Shown here in pieces: positions 48,156-57,128 of a stretch of 64,000 nucleotides of DNA (position 1 is the stretch's first letter; each line of letters begins with the position of its first letter). The stretch comes from Acherontichlamydia pituitae (GTDB lineage: Bacteria; Chlamydiota; Chlamydiia; Chlamydiales; Rhabdochlamydiaceae), in the NCBI GenBank assembly GCA_019634675.1, contig JAHCAX010000001.1:868001-932000 (forward strand), given 5' to 3'. The position numbers and the translations under genes were made by a program. Under the pieces are notes generated by a model. It was not told the DNA's origin and did not search any database. It saw only the letters and a list, made by a program, of their open reading frames with translations.

Positions 48156-51059
48156 TTACTTGATGGAGACGAAGGATCCTAAAGAATGGATGTCTTCCTT
48201 GGAGATCAGCTCGTAATGGAAGTCGTTTTCTGGTGGGAGCACCCCTTCCATCAGGACTGCCAGGCGGCGTGGGTTGTCACGCGAGAGGAAGTGGCGTGAA
48301 AGCTCGCAGAACCGTTCGTAGGAAAGCTCTTTGCAGCTTTGGATCCGGCGATTGATCCAGTCAAAATCCCCGTATTCGAAGGCAAGCTCATTGAGCTTAT
48401 AGACCATTCCCAACATGTTTTCCGGCGGCATTTGCAGAACTGTGATCGTATTGGCTCGCATGTTCTCAAACCGCTCTTTGGAAACGACTTGGTTTAAATT
48501 CTTATTGAAGTCCTCTAAGAACAGCTCGAACCGTGCGAGCAGCTCGATAGGATAATGGGTGCTCGACTGGACTGCGAAATATTGCAAGAGCTGCCTCTCT
48601 TTTTCCGATGCGATCGCTTTTGCGATGTAGGCAGTCTGCTGTTTGGTGCGCAGCGTATCGAAGAATGCATCGCTAAGGGCAGATCCAAGGATCTGCTGGG
48701 CGCTTCTTTTTTCAAAAGTGAATGAGCCTTCTTCAATCAGCAGCATCACTCCGTTCCCTTGCCGGTCTGTTTGGTGGGAGAGCATGTAGGGGCCATACTG
48801 GTTGGAAAGGATCAGGACCTTTTTCTTCGCTTGCTCGGTAAGCGGGTAGGGTTTGCTTTTAAGCGTTGCATGGAGATCTTGCCACATCGTGTTGGCTTGA
48901 GATGTGGTCAGATTTCCATATAGCATTGCTTGGGTGTATGTTTTAGCGAAGAGGTTTTTAGAAAAGCTCAAGAACTCCTCATAGCCCACGCTTTGGATCG
49001 ATTTCCATTTTTCTGCATTGGTCGCCTTGTTGAAAATGATGTTGTCCATCACTTCATTGGCCTGGCGTAAAGGAAGTTCTTTGGATGCGTTGTCGTATGA
49101 GGATGCCAAAGAGGCCTTGTAGATCTCAAACTGCTCTTTTGTCGGAGCGACTTCTTTGAAAGCGCCGAAAATTTCGTGTAAAAGCAGAGGGGCTTTGTCG
49201 TTAAAGCCCTGCACCATCATCTTGATCGAAAGCTCATCTGAGCTGAAGCCGGTGTGCATCTTCGCGCTGCTTGAAAAGAAAAGTGTCGAAGAGAGCTTTT
49301 CTTGCAGGGCGCGCAGATACAGATCGGTAAGGACTTGCGATTTTGGGCTTGGGTCGATCAACGGGGACTTGAACGTGAAAATGGAGGCGATCTCAGGGAC
49401 CTGGTAGCGGGAGTCTTGCGCAAAGTAGATTTGCGCTCCATCATTGGAAAATAGAAGAAGCGGAGCATCTGCAGTTCCCGTGTCGGCTTCCTTTTGGACC
49501 AGGTCAAACTGGGTAGGCAGGAAGGGATTTTCTTGGGGCAGCAGAATTTTAGGGGAAACTTTAGCTGAGTCCCAAGCTGTTAATCGGGAAGCGGGAATTT
49601 CCTTAATGGCGTATTCCGCTCCCATCCATTGCTCCTTGACATCTGGAGAAACGCCTGTCTTGGTTGGATTTGCCAAGACGAAATAGACGCAGTCCTCAGC
49701 CTTTAACGAGTCGATAAAACTCGCAATGAAATTGGGATCGTGGATGGTTGGAATCTTCGTCTTTTCAGGAAATGTGGCAATGTCTTCATAAACCAGGTCG
49801 TCGGTCAAACGGATAACGGTGGAAAAGGCATCGCTTCGGGACTGATACTGGTAGTCGATCTCGGAGATCGTCTGGATCTCATCGAACAGGTACTTCGGAA
49901 TACCCTCTTGTTTCAAACGGGCGATTGCCTGGTAGATCCGAGCGATTGCCGTATTAACTTGGGCGACTCCAAAATCGGTTAAGGACACATCGATGGAAAA
50001 TAACAGGGTATCTTTTGAAAAGCGGTCGCAGCTGACATGGATCGACTCGGCGAGTTTTTCTTCCTTCAGTTCAGATATCAAACTGTTTTCCCCTTCCTGT
50101 TCCAAGACATAGGCGACAAGTTCAGGCGCTTTCCGATCGATATCAAGGGCAAATTCAGAGGGCACTTCCCAAGCAAGCGAGAGCTGTTTGATGTCGCGTA
50201 CGGGTTTGATGAAGATCATGTGCCCTTTTTGCTGCGAGGAGAGCAATGATGTTTGGATGTTAGGATCAGGCACTTCGACGGCGGCAACCTTGGAGAAGTC
50301 TTGGATGGCAAGCTCTCTCATCTTGTCTAACGGCATAGGAGAGATCATGACAAGGTGCATCCGGTTGGAGCTGTAATTGGTCCGGTACCAATTTTTCAGA
50401 GCTTCTTGAGGAATGCCTGAGAGGGTTTGCGCGTTGCCGGTGGAAAACGAGCTGTTGGGATGGTTGGCATTGCCGGTTTCTTTTAGGATCATGTACTGGC
50501 GCCAGCCATCATGTTCGATATTTTTTGCATGCTCTTGATCGACTGCATGCAGCTCTCTGTTGATGCAATTCGGCAAAAAGAGGGGATCGATGAAGAAATG
50601 GGAAAATCGGTCTAAGGCAGGAGCGTAAGCATCGTTATTGATCGAGAACATGTAAACGGTGCGGTCGGAGGCTGTGTAAGCATTGACGGTTCCTCCGTGG
50701 TCGGTGATGAACTGCATGTACTCGAATTCTTTCGGATATGCCTCGTTGCCCATGAAGAGCATATGTTCTAAAAAGTGGGCAAGGCCAGGGTATTCTTTCG
50801 GATCTTTCCATGATCCCGCTTCGACGGCAAGTCCTGCAGCCGACTGCTCGACACCCGGATCGGAAACAAGATAGACTTCAAGGCCGTTGGCCAAAACTAA
50901 CTTTTCCGTGCGTCTTTCAGCAAGAGCTGGATTGAGGATTGGAAGGGCTGCCAGGTCTTCAACGACCACATAGGCTGCTTGGGCAGGAACCTCTGATGCA
51001 GCTAGTGGAGAGAGGCTCATCAGGAACAGGGAAGATAGGATGATTTGTGCGCGTTTCAT
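48156..51059 (-). CDS. ptr: Periplasmic M16 insulinase-family zinc protease
   Basis: A 967-residue protein with a signal peptide (about residues 1-22, ending SPLAASEV). The inverted zinc motif HFLEHMLFMG (HxxEH) near residue 89 and the distal Glu about 76 residues later fit catalytic M16 proteins of the pitrilysin/protease III size class, with four repeated half-domains of which only the first is catalytic. It degrades small unfolded peptides in the periplasm. Position next to plsB and RNase G equals C. trachomatis CT806-CT808 as I recall. Confidence 0.92.
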   Translation of the reverse strand: MKRAQIILSSLFLMSLSPLAASEVPAQAAYVVVEDLAALPILNPALAERRTEKLVLANGLEVYLVSDPGVEQSAAGLAVEAGSWKDPKEYPGLAHFLEHMLFMGNEAYPKEFEYMQFITDHGGTVNAYTASDRTVYMFSINNDAYAPALDRFSHFFIDPLFLPNCINRELHAVDQEHAKNIEHDGWRQYMILKETGNANHPNSSFSTGNAQTLSGIPQEALKNWYRTNYSSNRMHLVMISPMPLDKMRELAIQDFSKVAAVEVPDPNIQTSLLSSQQKGHMIFIKPVRDIKQLSLAWEVPSEFALDIDRKAPELVAYVLEQEGENSLISELKEEKLAESIHVSCDRFSKDTLLFSIDVSLTDFGVAQVNTAIARIYQAIARLKQEGIPKYLFDEIQTISEIDYQYQSRSDAFSTVIRLTDDLVYEDIATFPEKTKIPTIHDPNFIASFIDSLKAEDCVYFVLANPTKTGVSPDVKEQWMGAEYAIKEIPASRLTAWDSAKVSPKILLPQENPFLPTQFDLVQKEADTGTADAPLLLFSNDGAQIYFAQDSRYQVPEIASIFTFKSPLIDPSPKSQVLTDLYLRALQEKLSSTLFFSSSAKMHTGFSSDELSIKMMVQGFNDKAPLLLHEIFGAFKEVAPTKEQFEIYKASLASSYDNASKELPLRQANEVMDNIIFNKATNAEKWKSIQSVGYEEFLSFSKNLFAKTYTQAMLYGNLTTSQANTMWQDLHATLKSKPYPLTEQAKKKVLILSNQYGPYMLSHQTDRQGNGVMLLIEEGSFTFEKRSAQQILGSALSDAFFDTLRTKQQTAYIAKAIASEKERQLLQYFAVQSSTHYPIELLARFELFLEDFNKNLNQVVSKERFENMRANTITVLQMPPENMLGMVYKLNELAFEYGDFDWINRRIQSCKELSYERFCELSRHFLSRDNPRRLAVLMEGVLPPENDFHYELISKEDIHSLGSFVSIK

Positions 51060-51153
51060 AGTCCAAGAATCCTTTATGAAGGTTGTTTGCCAGTTGCTAA
51101 ACTTAAGATCTCTAGCAAAATCATCGATTTTCCAGACATCTTAAATTTTGTAT

Positions 51154-52152
51154 CTAGCTCAATTGTGCATAGCTTTTGCGGACGAGGCCGCAGATGTAAT
51201 CTGCCTTAGCTTCCCTCCGTTGGTGTTTGTCTGCAATATCGCTTCCAGGAAAATTTTCCATATCGATCTCTGGTCCGAACGCCAGATGGATTTTTCCCCG
51301 TTTTGCCTTGCGTATCTCGCCTAATTCGACTTGAATGGTCTCAGGCGGAGGCAGGAGCTCATGGGTTTTAAGCGTGAGCGGATAAAACTGGGTCGGATGC
51401 CCTGCGCGCTGCGCCATTAGGTAAAACATTTCGATGCTCTGAGGATCAAAGCCGGCGACCTCGAATACACCATCTTTATTCGGGCGGTCCCTTCCCCCGC
51501 TCGGAGCGACGTAAATCGCTTTTCCGCCTTCGCTCAGCAGTTCGCTCATCAGCTGCATCGTCCGTTTGTTATGCATCTGCTTCTGCGTTTTCAGTTCGGG
51601 AGGCACATCGATGTAGCGCTTGGAATAGATGCAGAGCAGGTTGCGTCCCAAGCTAAAAGGAACTGCAAGGGGATCAGTGATCACCCGCTCTCCTGCAACG
51701 AAGATCAGCTTTTCGGCATATTCGGGAGCGATTTTTTCGAGAAGGATGCTGATTGCTTGGGGATCGGCTTCTGTCTGGTGGTTGGCCAAAAAGATCGCAT
51801 TGTGTCCCTTCTCGAGCGAAGCTTGGATTGGTGCAAGGTGTTCTTGCCCCACAACGGTCGATTTGTCCATTTCGATCAGCGGTTTGAGGATCTCAATGCC
51901 GAAACGATAATAGTCAAATGGTTTGCGGACCCTTTCATGATAGGGTTGGAAAACATAAGGCTCGATGCATTGCTTGCGGACCTGTTCCAAATAGTCCAAA
52001 AAGAGGCTGCGGAAATCTTCGATGCTCATTCCATGGGGGCGGAGGGCGTCTTCATACCCTTCAAAAAAATGCCTTAAGATCTCTCGGTATTTCAGAGGGA
52101 TCGATTCATCGGAGGCATAAGAATTCAATTTTTCGAAAACAGAAGCAACCAT
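51154..52152 (-). CDS. plsB: Glycerol-3-phosphate acyltransferase, chloroplast-like type
   Basis: A 332-residue soluble-type acyltransferase, much shorter than E. coli PlsB. The catalytic motif is FLANHQTEADPQA (NHxxxxD), followed by RVITDPLAVPFSLGRN, KRYIDVPPELK and the glycerol-phosphate segment IYVAPSGGRDRP. These features match the plant-chloroplast/chlamydial GPAT group, which prefers acyl-ACP. It carries out the first acylation in phospholipid synthesis. It lies 5 bp after RNase G on the same strand. Confidence 0.9.
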   Translation of the reverse strand: MVASVFEKLNSYASDESIPLKYREILRHFFEGYEDALRPHGMSIEDFRSLFLDYLEQVRKQCIEPYVFQPYHERVRKPFDYYRFGIEILKPLIEMDKSTVVGQEHLAPIQASLEKGHNAIFLANHQTEADPQAISILLEKIAPEYAEKLIFVAGERVITDPLAVPFSLGRNLLCIYSKRYIDVPPELKTQKQMHNKRTMQLMSELLSEGGKAIYVAPSGGRDRPNKDGVFEVAGFDPQSIEMFYLMAQRAGHPTQFYPLTLKTHELLPPPETIQVELGEIRKAKRGKIHLAFGPEIDMENFPGSDIADKHQRREAKADYICGLVRKSYAQLS

Positions 52153-52157
52153 GCAAT

Positions 52158-53702
52158 TTAAGTTTCGAGTTTTTTTCCATTGATGGAAGAGTAAAATTGG
52201 AATTCATTCAAGTGGAGGTTGTCATCCACTTCAAACTTCAATTGGGCATTCCACTTTTCAGCAAGCTTGCGGAAGTAGTCTTTATCATGGTGTCCCAAAT
52301 AATGGTCGAGGTCTGGGTGGGCAATCATTTCAAGACCGAAGTGCTGTTGCTGGCAGATCAGTTTCTTGATAGCCCTTTCGATCTCGATCGAAACGCTTTC
52401 GTGGCTCTTGATCAAACCGCTGCCGTTGCAATAAGGGCAGTTGGTGAAGATTGTCTGCACAAGGGATTCACGGTTGCGTTGCCGTGTCATTTCGACAAGG
52501 CCGAACTCGCTCATTCCTAGGATGGTGCACTTTGCCGAATCATCTTTCATCGCTTCTTTGAGCCTGTCAAGGACGCGCCGCTGGTTTTTGCGCGAACGCA
52601 TATCGATGAAGTCGCAGATCACAAGACCGCCGATGTTGCGGATGCGCAATTGCCTTGCGATCTCTTCGGCTGCTTCCATATTGATTTGGACGAGGGCTTC
52701 TTCGACGTCGGAAGAACCGCTCTGATGGCTGCTTCTTCCTGAGTTGACGTCGATCGTGTACATCGCTTCCGTGCGGTCGAAGAAAAGATAGCCGCCGCTC
52801 GAGAGCCAGATCTTGCGGCGCAGGGCCCTGTCGATCTCCCGTTCGACGTTAAAACGCTCAAACATCGGCGCCTTATCGCGGTACATCTCCAACTTCAAAG
52901 GGTGCTCGTTGCTGTATTTGCCATATAGCCGTTTGCAGCGTTGATAGGTTGCATAGTCATCGACTAAGACTCTTTCAAACTTTTTATCCACTGCAGTCAG
53001 GATTGCGCGCTTGATGAGGTCTGACTCTTCGTATAGGCATGTTGGTCTTGAGGCTTTGTGGAAATCATCAACGATCCCTTGCCAGGCCTTGAGAAGTTCG
53101 GTCGCCTCGTCGATCAGCATTTCAGGCGTTGCGTTCATGCTGGCCGTGCGGCAGATGAGGCCCATGTCTTTGGGCATCTCAAAAGCTCGGATCAACTTCT
53201 TTAAACGGTCTCTGGAAGCCGCATCTTCGATCTTGCGCGAGACGCCGCGATGGGGAGTGTTCGGAAGGAGGACCAAATAACGTCCGGCAATGGAAATGTT
53301 CGAGGTAAGCCTTGCGCCTTTAGAACCGATCGGTTCTTTGACAACTTGGACGAGCACAGGCTGGTCCATTTTCATCAGCTTGGAAATGTCGGTCTCTTTC
53401 CGTTTGCTCGACTGGGCTTTGGAGATGTTGACCTCCCAGTCGAAGTCCATTTCGAACATTTCTTGGAACTTCTGCGTGTTCTCAAGGATATCAGAGATAT
53501 GGATAAAGCCGTTTTCGCCCTCGTTGATGTCGATGAAGGCGGATTGGATGTTATGGAGGATATTGGTTACCCGTCCACGGTAGATATTGCCCGCGAGCTG
53601 CCGATTTTTTTTTCGCTCAATGATGAGATCGTGGAGAATTCCATTTTTTAAATGGGCGTAGCGCGTTTCTTTAGATTCAATGTTTAAAAGAATTTCTTGC
53701 AT
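52158..53702 (-). CDS. rng: Ribonuclease G (CafA)
   Basis: A 514-residue endoribonuclease. An S1-like domain sits near residues 38-120 (GNIYRGRVTNILHNIQSAFIDI), the catalytic metal aspartates lie in MYTIDVNSGR and IRNIGGLVICDFIDM, and the Zn-link CPYCNGSG is near residue 420. It matures 5S/16S rRNA and cuts mRNA; the RNase E-specific scaffold tail is absent. AGGAAAGG precedes the ATG. Confidence 0.94.
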   Translation of the reverse strand: MQEILLNIESKETRYAHLKNGILHDLIIERKKNRQLAGNIYRGRVTNILHNIQSAFIDINEGENGFIHISDILENTQKFQEMFEMDFDWEVNISKAQSSKRKETDISKLMKMDQPVLVQVVKEPIGSKGARLTSNISIAGRYLVLLPNTPHRGVSRKIEDAASRDRLKKLIRAFEMPKDMGLICRTASMNATPEMLIDEATELLKAWQGIVDDFHKASRPTCLYEESDLIKRAILTAVDKKFERVLVDDYATYQRCKRLYGKYSNEHPLKLEMYRDKAPMFERFNVEREIDRALRRKIWLSSGGYLFFDRTEAMYTIDVNSGRSSHQSGSSDVEEALVQINMEAAEEIARQLRIRNIGGLVICDFIDMRSRKNQRRVLDRLKEAMKDDSAKCTILGMSEFGLVEMTRQRNRESLVQTIFTNCPYCNGSGLIKSHESVSIEIERAIKKLICQQQHFGLEMIAHPDLDHYLGHHDKDYFRKLAEKWNAQLKFEVDDNLHLNEFQFYSSINGKKLET

Positions 53703-53785
53703 GCCTTTCCTATTTCGTTAGAGCCCTCATTCACAGGGGCATCCGGAAAGAGTTATCTTAGGGGATTTAGCGATCTTTTTCCATC

Positions 53786-53813
53786 AAAAAAAAAGCTGGG
53801 GGGCCCTTAGCTT
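53786..53813 (-). terminator. Rho-independent terminator overlapping the phosphodiesterase stop
   Basis: Read on the minus strand, AAGCT-AA-GGG pairs with CCC-AGCTT and is followed by nine T. The TAA stop (53814-53812) of the upstream gene overlaps the start of the stem. Confidence 0.85.
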
Positions 53814-54324
53814 AGTCGACGTTATAGTGTTGGGCGGAATGGGTGGATGTATCATAAATGGCAAAACTGGCGCCTAAAAGTTCATCCCTTGTCCTTTTCA
53901 TCAAGGAACCAGGATTTAAAGAAAGTGTTTTGCCAACGGTCTCATTGATTATTTTATGGGTATGCCCATGAAAGACAACATCATAAGCGCCGCATTTGAC
54001 CAAGGCGTTAACAATTTCTTGGTAGTCCCCATGAAAGACGGCAATTTTTTTGCCGTCCAGCAAAAATTCCAAGAAACGGTCTTCGTAATGGATGTCGAGT
54101 TTCAACTCTTTGCTGAATTGGATGTGGCGGAACTTATCCCCATCATTGTTGCCAAACACCCCTTTGATCGGCATACGCAGCCCTTTAAAGGAGTGCAAAA
54201 TAAAGGGAGAGACCCAATCGCCGCAGTGGACGACTAAATCAACGTTGGCTTGATTGAGCATGTGAACAGCTTGTAGGATCAGTTCTTGCTGGTCATGCGT
54301 ATCTGAAATGACTCCAATTTTCAT
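53812..54324 (-). CDS. YfcE/MJ0936-type metallophosphoesterase
   Basis: A 170-residue enzyme with all metal motifs of the class III phosphodiesterases: GVISDTH (DxH), VVHCGD, VFGNNDG (GN[H/D] with an extra Asn), FHGD and GHTH. It hydrolyses phosphodiesters in vitro in characterised relatives; the natural substrate is unknown. It starts 3 bp after the plsX stop, implying coupling. C. trachomatis has a hypothetical gene at a similar place between RNase G and L32; whether it is orthologous is not shown. Confidence 0.87.
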   Translation of the reverse strand: MKIGVISDTHDQQELILQAVHMLNQANVDLVVHCGDWVSPFILHSFKGLRMPIKGVFGNNDGDKFRHIQFSKELKLDIHYEDRFLEFLLDGKKIAVFHGDYQEIVNALVKCGAYDVVFHGHTHKIINETVGKTLSLNPGSLMKRTRDELLGASFAIYDTSTHSAQHYNVD

Positions 54325-54327
54325 GCC

Positions 54328-55332
54328 TTACAGGGTGTTGAGATGTGTCTTTGCCTTGTCGATGAACCGGTGCTCGACTAAGCGGATCGAGCTAATGATG
54401 GTGTTGATTAAGCTTTGAGCGGAAGCGTTGCCATGGCATTTCATGACGATCCCATCGATTCCGCACAAAATCGCTCCGGGATATTCTGCATAGTGGAGCC
54501 GTTGCCGCATTTCAGCAAGGACGCCTTTTAGGTGGGGAGAGCACTCTTCTTGGGCTGTTTCTTCGAGCTGGTCGAGGACTACTCCGGCAATTCCTTCCGC
54601 GGTTTTCAAAAAAATGTTGCCTGTAAAGCCGTCCGTAACGAGGACGTCGATGTTCCCTTGGAACACGTCCCTGGCCTCGATATTGCCTGCGAAGTCGAGT
54701 TGGGAAGGGGGCATTTTTTCGAGATGGGCATAAGCTTCTCGTAATTGGGGAGTTCCCTTTTTAGCCTCAGATCCAATATTAAGCAGTCCGACTTTTGGAT
54801 TGCTGATGCCCCGGATCTTCTGGAAGGCGGCGCCGATCAATGCAAATTCGATCAGGTGGTGCGCTTTGCAGGAGGTGTTGGCCCCGACGTCAAGAACGGC
54901 AATCTCATTTCTGCGCGTCGGCAAAAGGGTGAGCAGGGCTGGACGATCGATCCCTGGCAGCATCGGCAGCGACAGTTTTGCGGCAGCCATGAGCGCTCCG
55001 GTATTGCCGGCGGAAATAAAGGCGTGCAATTTCTTTTCTTTCACCAGCTTGATCCCGACGCAGATCGAAGATTGCTTTTTATTGCGGATGGCAGAGAGGG
55101 GAGCTTCCTCCATGGAAATGTATTCTTGAACGACATGTAGGGCGATATTGGGCGATGGGGAATGTCTGCCAGCCAAGACATCGACTGTCGCAAATAGCGT
55201 CAGATGGACTGATGGAGGGAATTGATCGGCGAAATGGAAGATAGCATGCAAAAGCTCAAGAGGTTGGGTGTCGCTTCCCATCAGGTCGATGCCGATGTGG
55301 CATGAGGTGCTGTGTGGGCTTCTGTTTGGCAC
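54328..55332 (-). CDS. plsX: Phosphate acyltransferase PlsX
   Basis: A 334-residue enzyme converting acyl-ACP to acyl-phosphate. The start is a GTG at 55332 with AGGGGA upstream. IGIDLMGSDTQP matches the N-terminal signature, and later AFISAGNTGALMAAAK and VTDGFTGNIFLKTAEG are the family's two best-conserved segments. With the chloroplast-like PlsB also present, the cell has both routes into glycerolipid acylation; normally PlsX works with PlsY, which is not seen here. Follows rpmF. Confidence 0.94.
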   Translation of the reverse strand: MPNRSPHSTSCHIGIDLMGSDTQPLELLHAIFHFADQFPPSVHLTLFATVDVLAGRHSPSPNIALHVVQEYISMEEAPLSAIRNKKQSSICVGIKLVKEKKLHAFISAGNTGALMAAAKLSLPMLPGIDRPALLTLLPTRRNEIAVLDVGANTSCKAHHLIEFALIGAAFQKIRGISNPKVGLLNIGSEAKKGTPQLREAYAHLEKMPPSQLDFAGNIEARDVFQGNIDVLVTDGFTGNIFLKTAEGIAGVVLDQLEETAQEECSPHLKGVLAEMRQRLHYAEYPGAILCGIDGIVMKCHGNASAQSLINTIISSIRLVEHRFIDKAKTHLNTL

Positions 55333-55372
55333 GCTTTCTTTTTCCCCTAAAGCTTAAAGCTCTTGAATGCAA

Positions 55373-55417
55373 AGAACACCTAAATAAACCCTTTCATAGG
55401 GATATTTGAGGTGTTCT
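55373..55417 (-). terminator. Hairpin between rpmF and plsX
   Basis: AGAACACCT (55373-55381) pairs with AGGTGTTCT (55409-55417), with inner CCC/GGG pairing. Read on the minus strand it comes 18 bp after the L32 stop and could terminate or attenuate transcription into plsX, allowing L32 to be made in excess. Confidence 0.7.
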
Positions 55418-55434
55418 ATTGTTAGCAAACAACG

Positions 55435-55617
55435 TTATTCAGCGCTAGCTTGAACGACAGCGCGTCCTGCATAAAATCCACAGTGTGGGCAGATTCGGTG
55501 AGGGATGCGTGGTTTGCTGCAGTTGGAGCAGTTTGAAACATTCTTTGGTTTTTTAGCATGGTGTGCGCGTCGTGAGTTTTTGCGAGCATTTGACGTGCGG
55601 TTACGTGGTACTGCCAT
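55435..55617 (-). CDS. rpmF: 50S ribosomal protein L32
   Basis: A 60-residue basic protein with start MAVPRNRTSNARKNSRRAH and two Cys pairs (CSNC...CPHC) for zinc, so it is the zinc-containing form. AAGGAG stands nine bases before the ATG. Located between the DUF177 gene and plsX, the common bacterial arrangement. Confidence 0.97.
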   Translation of the reverse strand: MAVPRNRTSNARKNSRRAHHAKKPKNVSNCSNCSKPRIPHRICPHCGFYAGRAVVQASAE

Positions 55618-55685
55618 AGTCTGATCTCCTTAAAAAATTATGCACTGCTTATACAGAAAGAACGGTTTTTTTGAAAGTTAAAAAA

Positions 55686-56168
55686 TTATTTGTTGATGTC
55701 TAAATCCGCAAAAGGGAAATGGACAACCGGAGATTGTCCGGGAGAGTCCTTTGCGTTGGAATCCTCATGCAGAAATTGTTTGATCTGGTCGCGTACAGGG
55801 CATTTGCCATTGTTGCATTCTGCAAAAAGGGGGGCTTGTAGGAGCGTTGCTTCGCGGATTTCATTGCTAAGATCGTAAATTGCTGAGCGGACTTCTTCTA
55901 AAGGGACCGTGCTGTAAGCATTCTGGATGTCGATAGGAATGTGGACCGGTTCATTGCAAATGGAGCAAGGTAGGGTTGCAGAGGTCTTAATGGAAAAATG
56001 GGCCACTAAATGATCATCGGCCAAATAGGCTTCGCCTGCGACTTGGATGTCTTGCGGGAAACAGAGTTCTTTTTCGTTAATTTCCAAAAACTCGGGGCCT
56101 ACTGTTTCTTTAAACTTCTCAACGTGGCCATTTTTGAGTCTGTCAACGTAGATTTTGAACTTTTCCAT
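55686..56168 (-). CDS. DUF177 (YceD) protein
   Basis: A 160-residue protein with the DUF177 pattern: the central CSICNEPVHIPI (CxxC) and a second Cys pair in ECNNGKCPV, with DLSNEIREATLLQAPL before it. DUF177/YceD genes nearly always precede rpmF; plant and bacterial members affect 23S rRNA processing. Upstream of L32 by 68 bp on the same strand. Confidence 0.88.
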   Translation of the reverse strand: MEKFKIYVDRLKNGHVEKFKETVGPEFLEINEKELCFPQDIQVAGEAYLADDHLVAHFSIKTSATLPCSICNEPVHIPIDIQNAYSTVPLEEVRSAIYDLSNEIREATLLQAPLFAECNNGKCPVRDQIKQFLHEDSNAKDSPGQSPVVHFPFADLDINK

Positions 56169-56376
56169 TAGCTTGCCTGGACTTAATTATTAGAATCCGT
56201 TGTAAAACTCATTTGCCCAGCATAAACATCGATTTTTCCGGTCAAAGCCGTTTCTCAACGGATTCTTCAGCGAAAATATTACAAAAATCTCGTATTGATC
56301 GCTATGGGTTTTTCGATTGAAGTTAATTTTCGACCGCCCCTATATTGCATGCCCGCCATATCAAACGGAGTTTATA

Positions 56377-57012
56377 ATGAGCAGTGCAATCGAATTTGGA
56401 GCAGAGGCAAGAAAACTCACCATTAAAAGAGTTTCTAATGAATCCCACGCTTCCTCAAAAGATTTCTTGGAGAAGGTGCGAATATTCCAGTTCGCTCAAG
56501 CGAAGAAAATGCTGGCAAGCAATCCTCAATTAAAAGAAAGTTTAATTGCTTTGAAAGTGTGCGATCGATTTCTCGAAGAGAAGGTTGCCCGGTATTGTTC
56601 GAGCGATAGCCAATTAGCAGTGATCATGGAAGATGATGAGGAGGATTCTAGTTCCCATATTGACGAAGCGGCTCCGATCAATAAGCAGCAAATCTTGCTC
56701 GACTTGGTAAAAATAGGAAATTTTTTTTGCGAGTCAGGTCTTAATACGAACTATTGTCAATTGTGCCTTGCTGGAGCCTTGCTGCAGTTGGACGAAAGGG
56801 CATCTCTAAAGGAATATTTGCAGACGATGACCTGCTATCAAAACCCTCATATGCGCTCACCGCTTATGGAGTTAGATTTTATGAAGACTGCCTATGAATT
56901 TACGCCTGCATATCTTCAATTCTTCAAGCCGCTTGCTGAAGAGGTCGAAAAGTTTTTAAAAAGCGAAGAGGCATCTAACATTTCTTTCTCAGAAAATTAC
57001 ACGCGCGTTTAG
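56377..57012 (+). CDS. Unrecognised helical protein (211 aa)
   Basis: No family recognised. The ATG at 56377 is chosen because CGGAG stands six bases upstream; a TTG at 56317 would add 20 residues of unlikely sequence. The protein is mostly helical, with an acidic stretch near residues 90-105 (IMEDDEEDSSSHIDEA) and several Cys in the middle (CESGLNTNYCQLC). No signal peptide or membrane segment. Isolated + strand gene between minus-strand operons, with a hairpin after it. Resembles the other short hypothetical proteins of this genome in style; function unknown. Confidence 0.65.
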   Translation: MSSAIEFGAEARKLTIKRVSNESHASSKDFLEKVRIFQFAQAKKMLASNPQLKESLIALKVCDRFLEEKVARYCSSDSQLAVIMEDDEEDSSSHIDEAAPINKQQILLDLVKIGNFFCESGLNTNYCQLCLAGALLQLDERASLKEYLQTMTCYQNPHMRSPLMELDFMKTAYEFTPAYLQFFKPLAEEVEKFLKSEEASNISFSENYTRV

Positions 57013-57087
57013 TGCTGCAGAGCTGGAGCTAAGCAAAAGCAGCTTTGCAACTGTTTCTGCAGTGAATTTCGAGCTTTATTTATTGTT

Positions 57088-57122
57088 GACTATTCCCTTG
57101 CTTCAAGGAAGAGGGAGTAGTC
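57088..57122. terminator. Hairpin between the 211-aa gene and lpxB (convergent)
   Basis: GACTATTCCCTT pairs with AGGGAGTAGTC allowing G-U pairs, loop GCTTCAAGGAAG. It lies between two convergent stop codons and may serve both. Confidence 0.6.
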
Positions 57123-57128
57123 GCTTCA